The notes beneath the pieces were generated by a model, which was not told the origin of the DNA, did no database searches, and saw nothing but the letters and a program-made list of their open reading frames with translations. From positions 1 through 13,097 of the forward strand of contig WGBT01000301.1 in NCBI GenBank assembly GCA_015494185.1: a stretch of DNA of 13,097 bases, in the 5' to 3' direction. Made by a program: the position numbers and the translations under genes. This document shows, in pieces, positions 1 to 6,827 of the stretch; within the stretch, counting starts at the first letter, position 1; each line of letters starts with the position of its first letter. Source of the stretch: Hyphomicrobiales bacterium (GTDB lineage: Bacteria > Pseudomonadota > Alphaproteobacteria > Rhizobiales > S144-35).

Positions 1-319
1 AATTCGTCTGGCCCATCAAGCACCAGCCTTGTGCTTAAGCCAAAGGCTGGGGGAGCATACAGGTACAAGCCAGCGGCGTCGCAGCGCTTTACCGCGATAC
101 CAGAGATCACTGTTCGCACCGCGCTTGGCCCGAACAGAACTTGTGTGAACCATGCCGGTCAAGATTAAATTAAGGGCCATTGGTATAAGCTTTTGTTTCC
201 TCCACTTCTGTTGATAAAGGCTTTAATGGACTGTCAAAGAAAGGTTATAGGGAACAAATGGAGATGCCATTGACTGAGGTGAGCCGAACTGCATGGAGCC
301 CCATAAAAAGTTGTTAATT
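1..319. other. Region downstream of lpxC without a recognised gene
   Basis: No protein family could be recognised in any frame. In many alphaproteobacteria bamD/comL lies close to lpxC, but its start is not visible here. On the minus strand an ATG at 180 opens a 54-codon frame ending with TGA at 16-18. It has a GGAGG (199-203) that is too far upstream (about 18 bases) to be a good ribosome site, so I do not call it a gene. A perfect TTGACA (minus strand, 232-237) is followed 15 bases later by TATCAA (211-216), a weak promoter-like pair with a short spacer. Inverted repeats lie at 18-50 and 110-137. No T-rich intrinsic terminator was found after lpxC. Confidence 0.4.
18..50. repeat. Overlapping inverted repeats that could form alternative hairpins
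   Basis: CCAGCCTT (23-30) pairs perfectly with AAGGCTGG (43-50) across a 12-base loop. AAGCAC (18-23) pairs perfectly with GTGCTT (31-36) across a 7-base loop. The two stems share bases, so only one could form in a given transcript. Neither is followed by a T-tract on either strand. A separate 7-bp pair, CTGTTCG (110-116) and CGAACAG (131-137), lies nearby. Function is unknown and chance is possible. Confidence 0.3.
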
Positions 320-1354
320 TTAATTGCGTGGAGCTCCCATATGAGCCGCTTCGAGGCTGCGCGCAAAGTCAGCATAGCGAATCTCACGGATCCGCGGCGC
401 TTCTATGATGGTCCACGCGCTACTATCTTCCAGTAAAGCCTTGACGGCTAAATAATTCAGCCGGTGCCCCCCACGATAAGACCGAAATGCTCCGATGATA
501 GGAGCGCCAGCTAAGGCTACATCACCAATGGCATCAAGTAGTTTGTGACGAACAAACTCGTCCTTAAACCGCAAACCTTCAGGATTTAAAACCCGATCAT
601 CGTCAAGAGCTATCGTATTTTTAAAAGACGCTCCCAGCGCCCGCCCAGAGGCCCAGAGATGCTCCACATCCTTGATGAAACCAAAGGTTCGCGCCGCTGC
701 CACTTCGGCACAGAACCGTTCCGGCGTCAGCTCCATCTGGTAACGTTGCCGGCCAATCACCGGACTGTCGAAATCAATTTCAACATCGAAATGAAAACCA
801 TCATGAGGGGTAAATTCACAAAATCCCCCGCCTTCACTGACCCGAACGGGACGCAACACTTTGATGAAACGCCGTTGAGCTGGTAATTCTTTAATGCCCG
901 CTTCAAGCAGTGCCTCAACGAATGGCCGGGCGCTGCCATCCATAATTGGGATTTCATGACTGTCAACTTCGATCACGGCATTGTCGATATTGAGCCCGCG
1001 GAAGGCGGCAATCAGGTGTTCCACTGTTGCAACATGGGCACCGTTTTCGCCGGATAGGACTGTACAGAGTGTGACATTGCTGACAGATTGATAATTGGCG
1101 TCGATTTGGGCTTTGCAATCATCTGCCATATCTGTCATCACGTCTGATGACGTTGATAATCCTGACGATGCCGAGGCAACAGCCTTGGAAGCTGTTGAAG
1201 TGGCAGCTGTGCGACTGATGAATTTAATACCTGTCCCAGCGCCTGCTGGCGAAATAGTGATTGTAACTTGCGCGCCACTATGGACGCCAATACCCGTTAT
1301 CTCGATTTCTTGATTTATTGTTGTTTGACGGGCGCTGAATAATCTGTTGCTCAT
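320..1354 (-). CDS. lpxC: UDP-3-O-acyl-N-acetylglucosamine deacetylase (LpxC)
   Basis: Zinc-dependent cytoplasmic deacetylase that performs the committed step of lipid A synthesis. Numbered from the ATG at 1354, the protein has 344 residues. The active-site TVEHL motif (Glu112, His113) and the VRHKLLDAIGD segment with zinc ligands His270 and Asp274 are present, as is the GGHRLN histidine (His297), so the enzyme should be active. E. coli LpxC has about 305 residues; the extra length is mostly a Ser/Ala/Thr/Asp-rich insertion at about residues 49-87, between the first strands of domain I and the NVTLCT segment. The start at 1354 is chosen because the N-terminus then resembles the family; an in-frame ATG at 1393 would add 13 residues. 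Neither has a clear Shine-Dalgarno site. It is last in the visible cluster, 483 bases after ftsZ, and probably has its own promoter. Confidence 0.96.
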   Translation of the reverse strand: MSNRLFSARQTTINQEIEITGIGVHSGAQVTITISPAGAGTGIKFISRTAATSTASKAVASASSGLSTSSDVMTDMADDCKAQIDANYQSVSNVTLCTVLSGENGAHVATVEHLIAAFRGLNIDNAVIEVDSHEIPIMDGSARPFVEALLEAGIKELPAQRRFIKVLRPVRVSEGGGFCEFTPHDGFHFDVEIDFDSPVIGRQRYQMELTPERFCAEVAAARTFGFIKDVEHLWASGRALGASFKNTIALDDDRVLNPEGLRFKDEFVRHKLLDAIGDVALAGAPIIGAFRSYRGGHRLNYLAVKALLEDSSAWTIIEAPRIREIRYADFARSLEAAHMGAPRN

Positions 1355-1653
1355 AGAATTACAAAGATTGCGCCGTGCGATCTCAGTCCCCATAAGTTAA
1401 TGCTAGCGAAACAGAATTTCTGATTCGTCAGCCCCCCGAATGTTGGATTAGCCCGCAACGCACCACACAGCTGTGAAAACGCAACAATGAGCTGAGGTTT
1501 CGTTGTTATTTTGTCACTCTTAATTGTTGTTCGATTAGTTGTGGTTTGCCACGCGAAGAGACAGCTCCGAGCATCTTGTTTGTCCTTATGTCCCCTTGCA
1601 GAACTCTTAATTCTCCTTAACGAGGACCAGGCCTTTGATGAGATGCTGCCCTA

Positions 1654-1695
1654 CTCCCTCCAACTGGTTGTGAGCTTACAAGGTGGAAGAGGGAG
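1654..1695 (-). repeat. Imperfect inverted repeat in the putative lpxC leader
   Basis: CTCCCTC (1654-1660) pairs perfectly with GAGGGAG (1689-1695). Inside it, the 14 bases at 1668-1681 are a near palindrome (TTGT...ACAA around AGCT). Together they could fold into one interrupted stem in RNA from the minus strand. No T-tract follows, so a terminator is unlikely; it could be an RNA structure or chance. Confidence 0.3.
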
Positions 1696-1709
1696 GCTCA
1701 AATCACTCT

Positions 1710-1738
1710 TTTTTACACTCTGTTACCAACTGTATCAG
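1710..1738 (-). promoter_or_regulatory. Weak candidate promoter for lpxC
   Basis: On the minus strand CTGATA (1733-1738) and TAAAAA (1710-1715) match four of six bases each of the sigma70 -35 and -10 hexamers, with a 17-base spacer. Initiation here would give a leader of about 350 bases before lpxC. Matches of this quality are frequent by chance. Confidence 0.22.
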
Positions 1739-1775
1739 AACGTAACAAAATCCAGCATGCGACATGGCAGGAGGG

Positions 1776-1804
1776 CAATCCGATCACGATTTCAGATCGG
1801 ATTG
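1776..1804 (-). terminator. Perfect stem-loop after ftsZ, possible terminator
   Basis: CAATCCGATC (1776-1785) and GATCGGATTG (1795-1804) form a perfect 10-bp stem with a 9-base loop, starting 33 bases past the ftsZ stop codon. There is no T-tract on the minus strand after it, so it is not a classical intrinsic terminator. It may act as a weak terminator, an mRNA 3'-end stabiliser, or, as DNA, a protein-binding palindrome. Confidence 0.45.
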
Positions 1805-1837
1805 TTGGCGGTGTGATAAGCCATAATGGAGGGCCAT

Positions 1838-3490
1838 CTAATCCTCGATTGGGGGCAGGGAACGGCGCAAAAAAGCTGGAAGTTCAATGACTTCTTCGTC
1901 ATCGAGCTCATCTGATTCTTGATCATGTGAAAACGGCGTCAGCTCTGGCCCAAGCCAGGGAGATGTCATCGTGTCGTTAATCATCGAGGAAATTGTGGAA
2001 ACAGGATCGTTTTCATCGAGAATCATTTCTGATTCCGCTTGTGTCTTTTTCGCCACAGATGTTTGCTGGTTAGGCCTTGCATTGAGAGAATCAGCATCAG
2101 GCGAATCAGAGATTGTCCTGGCTTTCTCGGTATTATGCTCAGCCTTAAGATGGTGTATTGAGCGTTTGAACAGTCCTGTCCGCTCAGCAAGACTTGTCGA
2201 TTGGGTTCGTTTAAGGTCCGCAGCTAAAGGTGTGCGTACCGGGGAATGAATTGGATTTTCCTTGATCGCAGCACTGGCCTCGATGACATCTTCAGGGTTG
2301 AAAGTCAACTCGGCCTGCTGCACTTGGCTACGGCGGGAGGTGTGCAAATCAGATAACTGAACAGCCGGTTTATGGACCTGCGAGGTAGGCTGAGTTGATA
2401 CCTTGTCTTGATGTGAGGGCTCTTGACGTTCCTCCTGGGAGGGGAGGCCAAAATGCGGTTCAATGCGGTCCTCGCGAATGATATTGCTGGAGTGGGGCTG
2501 TGTGGCTCTGTCCCGGCTCCCATCGTTTCCATCACCAGTGGCGACGAGCGAGACGCGGAGGTCTTCGCCAAGCGTATCGTCGAAAGTGGCGCCAACAATG
2601 ATCACGGCATCATTGGCAACGCCTCCCTGGCGAATGCGCATGACGGCGGATTCGACATCTTTGAGGGTCAATTCCCGGCTGCCGGTGATCGAGATCAACA
2701 GGCCACGGGCCTGTTCCAAGGAGACGTCATCGAGAAGCGGGTTGGAAATTGCCATTTCAGCCGCACGGGTGCCCCGGTCCGGACCGCTTGCCTGCCCGGT
2801 TCCCATGATGGCTTTGCGGCCTTGCCCCATGACGATGCGAATATCGGCAAAATCCAGATTGATCAGCCCTTCATTGACCATCAAATCCGTGATGCAAGAG
2901 ATCCCGCCGCGCAATACATTGTCGGCAAGGGCAAATGCATCCGTCATCAAGGTGGTTTCGTCGGCAATGCGAAGCAGGTTTTCATTGGGGATGACAATCA
3001 GTGTGTCGACGCAGGCCTCCAGTTCCGCAATGCCGGCTTCAGCGACAGCCATCCGCCGCGCACCTTCAAATTCAAACGGTTTGGAAACCACACCGACGGT
3101 AAATGCACCGGCTTCTTTGGCAGCTCGCGCCACCACGGGCGCGGCTCCCGTGCCCGTGCCGCCCCCCATACCGGCCGTGACAAAAGCCATATGAGAACCA
3201 GCAACCTGGGCTTTGATGGCTTCAAAGGATTCTTCTGCCGCCGCCTTGCCAAGCTCAGGCCGTGATCCCGCCCCAAGCCCTTCCGTGACTTTGGCGCCAA
3301 GCTGAATTTTGATGTCGGCTTTGGAACTCTTGAGCGCCTGGGCATCAGTATTGGCTGCAACGAAGGTGACCCCGTTCAAGCCAGCCGTTATCATATTGTT
3401 GACCGCATTTCCGCCAGCGCCCCCCACACCGATCACTTGAATGCGGGGTTTTAGCTCTACGGTTTGCAGCTCCTCGCCTGTTCCACTCAT
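1838..3490 (-). CDS. ftsZ: Cell division GTPase FtsZ
   Basis: Tubulin-like GTPase that polymerises into the cytoplasmic Z-ring and recruits the divisome. The 550-residue protein shows the N-terminal nucleotide-binding GVGGAGGNAVNNM (21-33), the tubulin signature GGGTGTG (109-115), and the T7 loop NLDFAD (211-216) whose Asp213 and Asp216 complete the catalytic site of the neighbouring subunit. The folded core ends near residue 320. A polar, low-complexity linker of about 210 residues follows, then an acidic stretch and the tail peptide VIELPAFLRRS (534-544) that in this family binds FtsA and other partners. E. coli FtsZ has 383 residues; long linkers are common in alphaproteobacteria. The ATG is preceded by only a weak GTGAG. 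A 208-base AT-rich gap separates it from ftsA, suggesting its own promoter. Confidence 0.98.
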   Translation of the reverse strand: MSGTGEELQTVELKPRIQVIGVGGAGGNAVNNMITAGLNGVTFVAANTDAQALKSSKADIKIQLGAKVTEGLGAGSRPELGKAAAEESFEAIKAQVAGSHMAFVTAGMGGGTGTGAAPVVARAAKEAGAFTVGVVSKPFEFEGARRMAVAEAGIAELEACVDTLIVIPNENLLRIADETTLMTDAFALADNVLRGGISCITDLMVNEGLINLDFADIRIVMGQGRKAIMGTGQASGPDRGTRAAEMAISNPLLDDVSLEQARGLLISITGSRELTLKDVESAVMRIRQGGVANDAVIIVGATFDDTLGEDLRVSLVATGDGNDGSRDRATQPHSSNIIREDRIEPHFGLPSQEERQEPSHQDKVSTQPTSQVHKPAVQLSDLHTSRRSQVQQAELTFNPEDVIEASAAIKENPIHSPVRTPLAADLKRTQSTSLAERTGLFKRSIHHLKAEHNTEKARTISDSPDADSLNARPNQQTSVAKKTQAESEMILDENDPVSTISSMINDTMTSPWLGPELTPFSHDQESDELDDEEVIELPAFLRRSLPPIED

Positions 3491-3521
3491 ACTACACTCA
3501 CATCTATGTCGCTTGGGGCTT

Positions 3522-3619
3522 ATTGCATAAATTAAATCAAAGTAACTTTACGTAATTGCATTTAAGACTGGGTTACTTCGCACAACCCTGTGATCAGTTA
3601 TGCAATTTAAAATTGCATA
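3522..3619. promoter_or_regulatory. Repeated ATTGCAT boxes and palindrome upstream of ftsZ
   Basis: ATTGCAT occurs on the plus strand at 3522-3528, 3555-3561 and 3612-3618, and inverted (ATGCAAT) at 3600-3606. The last two form a palindrome spanning 3599-3619 with 10-bp perfect arms around one central base (core TGCAATTT-A-AAATTGCA). Four copies within 97 bases just upstream of ftsZ look like operator sites for a dimeric regulator. I do not recognise the motif as the site of a specific known regulator; local AT-richness raises the chance background. Confidence 0.45.
3531..3539 (-). promoter_or_regulatory. Candidate extended -10 promoter of ftsZ
   Basis: On the minus strand TG-A-TTTAAT matches the extended -10 pattern TGnTATAAT with one mismatch in the hexamer. 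There is no good -35 hexamer. Initiation would fall near 3524 and give a leader of about 34 bases before the ftsZ ATG. ATTGCAT boxes lie over the expected start site and the -35 region. The call rests on the motif alone. Confidence 0.35.
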
Positions 3620-3698
3620 TAAAGATCTTCTTTTACTTTTACGTTAATTTAGTGCTGATTTTATTTTATGAGCGGATGGTGTTGTCTCTTCAGGCCGT

Positions 3699-4958
3699 TC
3701 AGAAACTTTCTCGGAGCCAGCGGCTAACGCGTTTGGCATAGCTGGTTTGATTTGAACTGTCCGCATTGGTCTGCTTGTGGTCTTGAGGTGGATTGGACGA
3801 GGTTGTTTCAGCTTGGCTTGCCTGCAGCTCACTGCTTTTGATTTTCAAAAGACCATGCACCGCCGCGAAAGCGGGGCCGCAGGAAAATTCGCTGAATCCA
3901 GGATAACGGACCGGTTCCCGAATCTCGAATTGGCATCCCGGCAAGGCGAATTGCGCCATTTTCACAAGCCCCGCCAAATGGCTGCCGCCACCTGTTAGAA
4001 TCAGACGTCCATGACACAGTGACGGGAACCCCGCACGGGTCACCCGGCCTTCCAGTGTTTCAAACAACTCAACAACCCTTGGCCGTATGATTTGTTCGAT
4101 TTCGACAGGATTGGCGCTCGCAGCGGCCAGTTCTGATGGATTGGACAGTGCTAATTTGAGCTGTTCGGCATCGTCAAAAGAAAGACCTTTGAGCCGCGCG
4201 ATATCGCTTGTCAGATTGTTGCCGCCCAGCGCCAGGGAATCGACAAAAATCAAATTGCCGCCAGAGAACATGGCAAGGGAGCTTAGCCCAGCGCCGATAT
4301 CGATGCAAACCGCATGGTCAGCGGCCTCCTCGGCGGTCAAGACGGCAACGGCGCTGGCAAAAGATGAGGCGGCCATGACATAAGGTTCAAGCCCGCAATC
4401 CCGGACCGCTTTACTAAGTGTTTCAACCGGTGTGCGATCGGCCAGGACGACATGAAATTTCACCCGTAACGACTGCCCGCCATGTGTTGGCATCTGATCG
4501 CTTTCCGGCTGGTCATCGATCTGCCAGGACAACGGCACCAGATGTAAGGGCACAACCGACTGAGAGTCGAGCAGTTTCATCGCCTGAGCACTGGCCGCGG
4601 CCATGATATCGGCATCGGGCACACGGCCCTGTAATGGCAGATCAATACTGAGAATATCACTGCGAACGCGGCCGCAACCAATATGCAAACCGATATGATT
4701 GATGGAGCATCCGGCCACCGTTTCAGCATGGCGAATGGTCGACCGCAGCGCCCGGGTGGCTTTTTGCATATCCACAATCGAGCCGCTTTTGAAACCATTG
4801 GAACGGTGCACCGCCCAGCCAAGAATTTCAAGTTTTCCGTCTTCGCCACTGATCCGGGCGATAAAACACCCGATCTTTGCCGTTCCTGCATCGAGCACGG
4901 CGACAATTTTCGAGGGAACCTTGGCTTTGTCTTTTGTTGTGCTTGCAAACAAACTCAT
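3699..4958 (-). CDS. ftsA: Cell division protein FtsA
   Basis: Actin-like ATPase that tethers FtsZ to the inner membrane and links it to later divisome proteins. The 419-residue product has the phosphate-1 motif AVLDAGTAKIG (20-30), the FtsA-specific 1C subdomain at about 95-175, the phosphate-2 motif CIDIGAGLSS (218-227), and the adenosine motif LILTGGGSHL (319-328). A disordered Ser/Gln/Asn-rich spacer leads to a C-terminal amphipathic helix YAKRVSRWLRESF (407-419), the membrane-targeting sequence. The start at 4958 is fixed by a strong GGGGAGG eight bases upstream and by the ATGA overlap with the ftsQ stop, which indicates translational coupling. The frame stays open upstream to 5195, but that extension lies inside ftsQ and is unrelated to FtsA. 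Confidence 0.97.
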   Translation of the reverse strand: MSLFASTTKDKAKVPSKIVAVLDAGTAKIGCFIARISGEDGKLEILGWAVHRSNGFKSGSIVDMQKATRALRSTIRHAETVAGCSINHIGLHIGCGRVRSDILSIDLPLQGRVPDADIMAAASAQAMKLLDSQSVVPLHLVPLSWQIDDQPESDQMPTHGGQSLRVKFHVVLADRTPVETLSKAVRDCGLEPYVMAASSFASAVAVLTAEEAADHAVCIDIGAGLSSLAMFSGGNLIFVDSLALGGNNLTSDIARLKGLSFDDAEQLKLALSNPSELAAASANPVEIEQIIRPRVVELFETLEGRVTRAGFPSLCHGRLILTGGGSHLAGLVKMAQFALPGCQFEIREPVRYPGFSEFSCGPAFAAVHGLLKIKSSELQASQAETTSSNPPQDHKQTNADSSNQTSYAKRVSRWLRESF

Positions 4959-5803
4959 ATGGCATGCCTCCCCAATGGCTGCCGGCTTCCTCGATGGATC
5001 AAAAAATTTCTGCGTGTTGCAGCATCTTTGGTCAATTGCAATGTCATTTGCCCGGCAATGCGTAGGTCGATGCTTTTTATTTCGCGTTTCAACAGGCCAA
5101 GCTTCCGGTCCAGCTGCGCCAGCGTTGACAGTGCTGCAACATGGCCGTCTTCTGGTAATTTCACCACCACCCCATTGGTCATTTCCAAATTCCACCGCCG
5201 TGCCGCCACTCGAACCGCTGCGCGTGTTTGCACCTGCAAGTCAGGGACCTTGGCCAAGGCATCGAGGATGTCGGCTGCGGCCAAATTGCCAGCGATACCC
5301 GTAATCAATGGCAGATCGGAATATTCAATGCCTGGATTGGTGCGAATGATATTGCCATCACGATCAATCAAAAACAGTTGGCCTTTGGTTTGCCAAAGGG
5401 CAAAGGGGCGGCGCTCGCTGATCGCGATATGAAGGCTTCCCGGCAGCCGCCGGGTAATCTCCGCATGGCGCACCCAGCCCAAGGCTTCCAACCGGGCTTT
5501 GGCCGCCTTGACATCGAAACGCAGAACCGAATGTTGGGTCACATCCCCAAGCGCTTGCCGTATGGCTCGATCGGACAGTTGTTGGTTGCCGGTGACAGTC
5601 ACCCGTGTTACCGCCAGCCCATTTTTGACCAGCCATCGGTCCGCCGCATCAATCATCTGCTCAGTTTGGCTTGAAAGCCATGCTCCCGCAGCCAATAACA
5701 AGAGGACAGCCAGCAAAACATGGCGCAGCTTGCGTCTCCCCCATATAGAAGCCGGTTTTTCCGCTGGAATTTTTCCGCTCTTCACCACTGAAGTTCCCCG
5801 CAT
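4955..5803 (-). CDS. ftsQ: Cell division protein FtsQ
   Basis: Bitopic inner-membrane divisome protein that in known systems bridges early cytoplasmic and late periplasmic division proteins through FtsB and FtsL. From the ATG at 5803 it has 282 residues: a basic cytoplasmic N-terminus, one transmembrane helix at about 28-45, a POTRA domain at about 64-132 (with VTVTGNQQLSDRAIRQAL and the SERRP segment), then the beta domain. This matches the family layout; the length is typical. An in-frame TTG at 5818 would add five residues, and neither start has a good Shine-Dalgarno site. It follows ddl by about 36 bases and overlaps ftsA by four bases, so ddl-ftsQ-ftsA is very probably one transcript. 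Confidence 0.95.
   Translation of the reverse strand: MRGTSVVKSGKIPAEKPASIWGRRKLRHVLLAVLLLLAAGAWLSSQTEQMIDAADRWLVKNGLAVTRVTVTGNQQLSDRAIRQALGDVTQHSVLRFDVKAAKARLEALGWVRHAEITRRLPGSLHIAISERRPFALWQTKGQLFLIDRDGNIIRTNPGIEYSDLPLITGIAGNLAAADILDALAKVPDLQVQTRAAVRVAARRWNLEMTNGVVVKLPEDGHVAALSTLAQLDRKLGLLKREIKSIDLRIAGQMTLQLTKDAATRRNFLIHRGSRQPLGRHAI
4967..4973 (-). promoter_or_regulatory. Ribosome binding site of ftsA
   Basis: GGGGAGG on the minus strand, eight bases before the ATG at 4958 and inside the ftsQ coding end. It is among the strongest Shine-Dalgarno matches in the window and settles the ftsA start against the longer open frame to 5195. Confidence 0.75.
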
Positions 5804-5839
5804 CCCGCAACCGGTCAAACTGGCAAGGGCGAAATTTTA

Positions 5840-6775
5840 TCATCGGCCGACCGAAGCGTCTTCCACGATCCAACGCACCAAAGCCGCAAAGGAAAGACCT
5901 TCATGCGCCGCCTGCTCTGGGGCCAAAGAAGTTGCGGTCATGCCCGGCTGGGTGTTGACCTCAAGACAGAACAGGCCACTGCCATGCGGCTGGGCTTCAT
6001 CGAGCCTGAAATCAGTCCGGCTGATGCCGCGGCAGCCCAAGACCTGATGCGCCGTGAGCGATAATTGTCTGATTTTTTCGTAAAGATTTGGTGAAAGGGG
6101 GGCGGGCAGAATATGTTTGGAGCCGCCAGGGGCATATTTGGCTTGATAGTCGTAAAACGCCCGTCCTTCAGCTGGCAGAATTTCCGTCACGGCAAGCGGC
6201 TTGTCCCCCATCACGGTGCAAGTGAATTCACGGCCTTTGATATAGCGTTCAACCAACAGCGGTTCATCTTCAGGGCCGTCGGCGGCAATCAAATCCCGGG
6301 GCGGGGCGGCGGCCGTTTCGTCGACAATATGCACCCCAACAGAAGAGCCATCGGCAACCGGCTTGACCACATAAGGCGGGCTCATCAGGTGCTTGGCCAT
6401 GACTTCCCGGCGCGGCGCCACAAGACTTTCGGCAACCGGCACACCGGCGGATTGTAAGACCACCTTGGCCCGCGCCTTGTTCATCGCCAGCGCCGAGGCC
6501 AACACGCCGGAATGGGTGTAGGGAATCCCCAAGATTTCCAAAAGGCCCTGAACACAACCATCTTCCCCCCATTTGCCGTGGAGCGCATTAAAACAGACAT
6601 CAGGTTTTAGCTGTGACAATACCGCCGCCAAATTACGGTCGGCATCGATCCGTGTGACTTCAAAGCCTTCCGCCTCCAGCGCCTGAGCGCACGCCTCGCC
6701 CGACTTGAGCGAAACTTCGCGCTCTGACGACCAACCGCCCATCAAAACGGCGACATGTGGGGTTGTTTTGCTCAT
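5840..6775 (-). CDS. ddl: D-alanine--D-alanine ligase (Ddl)
   Basis: Cytoplasmic ATP-grasp enzyme joining two D-alanines for the end of the peptidoglycan stem peptide. The 311 residues carry the N-terminal GGWSSEREVSLKSG with Glu18, HGKWGEDG (66-73), the GSSVGV loop (143-148), the omega-loop Lys213-Tyr214 within YDYQAKY (the tyrosine expected for D-Ala rather than D-lactate acceptors), Arg253 and Asp255, and LEVNTQPGMT (271-280) whose Glu272 and Asn274 bind magnesium. Length is normal. AAGGA lies 11 bases before the ATG, a rather long spacing. Its place before ftsQ is the usual ddlB position. There are 52 bases between it and the metallopeptidase-like gene upstream, so the two could be co-transcribed. 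Confidence 0.96.
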   Translation of the reverse strand: MSKTTPHVAVLMGGWSSEREVSLKSGEACAQALEAEGFEVTRIDADRNLAAVLSQLKPDVCFNALHGKWGEDGCVQGLLEILGIPYTHSGVLASALAMNKARAKVVLQSAGVPVAESLVAPRREVMAKHLMSPPYVVKPVADGSSVGVHIVDETAAAPPRDLIAADGPEDEPLLVERYIKGREFTCTVMGDKPLAVTEILPAEGRAFYDYQAKYAPGGSKHILPAPLSPNLYEKIRQLSLTAHQVLGCRGISRTDFRLDEAQPHGSGLFCLEVNTQPGMTATSLAPEQAAHEGLSFAALVRWIVEDASVGR

Positions 6776-6827
6776 AAAAGTATCGTTCCTTCAAAAGGTT
6801 GTCCCCTCATATCCCAAAGAAAGCCCC

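Larger units (their letters stand above)
1355..1837. other. Long non-coding interval between ftsZ and lpxC
   Basis: This is the longest gene-free stretch inside the cluster. In the direction of transcription it holds a perfect hairpin after ftsZ (1776-1804), a weak sigma70-like pair (1710-1738), an imperfect 42-base inverted repeat (1654-1695), and a 22-codon frame (1574 down to 1506) with AAGGA eight bases before its ATG. A TTAA-N6-TTAAC sequence lies at 1607-1621. The plus-strand frame from TTG at 1511 to 1816 resembles no known protein. The length and structure suggest a leader controlling lpxC, which is inference. Confidence 0.5.

Noticed and set aside
1607..1621. TTAA-N6-TTAAC resembling a CtrA binding site
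   Set aside because: The known CtrA consensus is TTAA-N7-TTAA; this spacing is one base short and the sequence is AT-rich, so I do not call it.
1511..1816. 101-codon plus-strand frame in the ftsZ-lpxC gap
   Set aside because: It starts at a TTG without a ribosome site, resembles no family, and spans the inverted repeats; the non-coding leader explanation is simpler.
2423..3265. Plus-strand open frames of 280 and 243 codons opposite ftsZ
   Set aside because: They lie wholly antisense to the conserved FtsZ core, show no recognisable family, and are explained by the codon bias of the real gene.
4683..5432. Plus-strand frames of 249 and 201 codons opposite ftsA and ftsQ
   Set aside because: Antisense shadows of two well-supported genes, with no domain or ribosome site.
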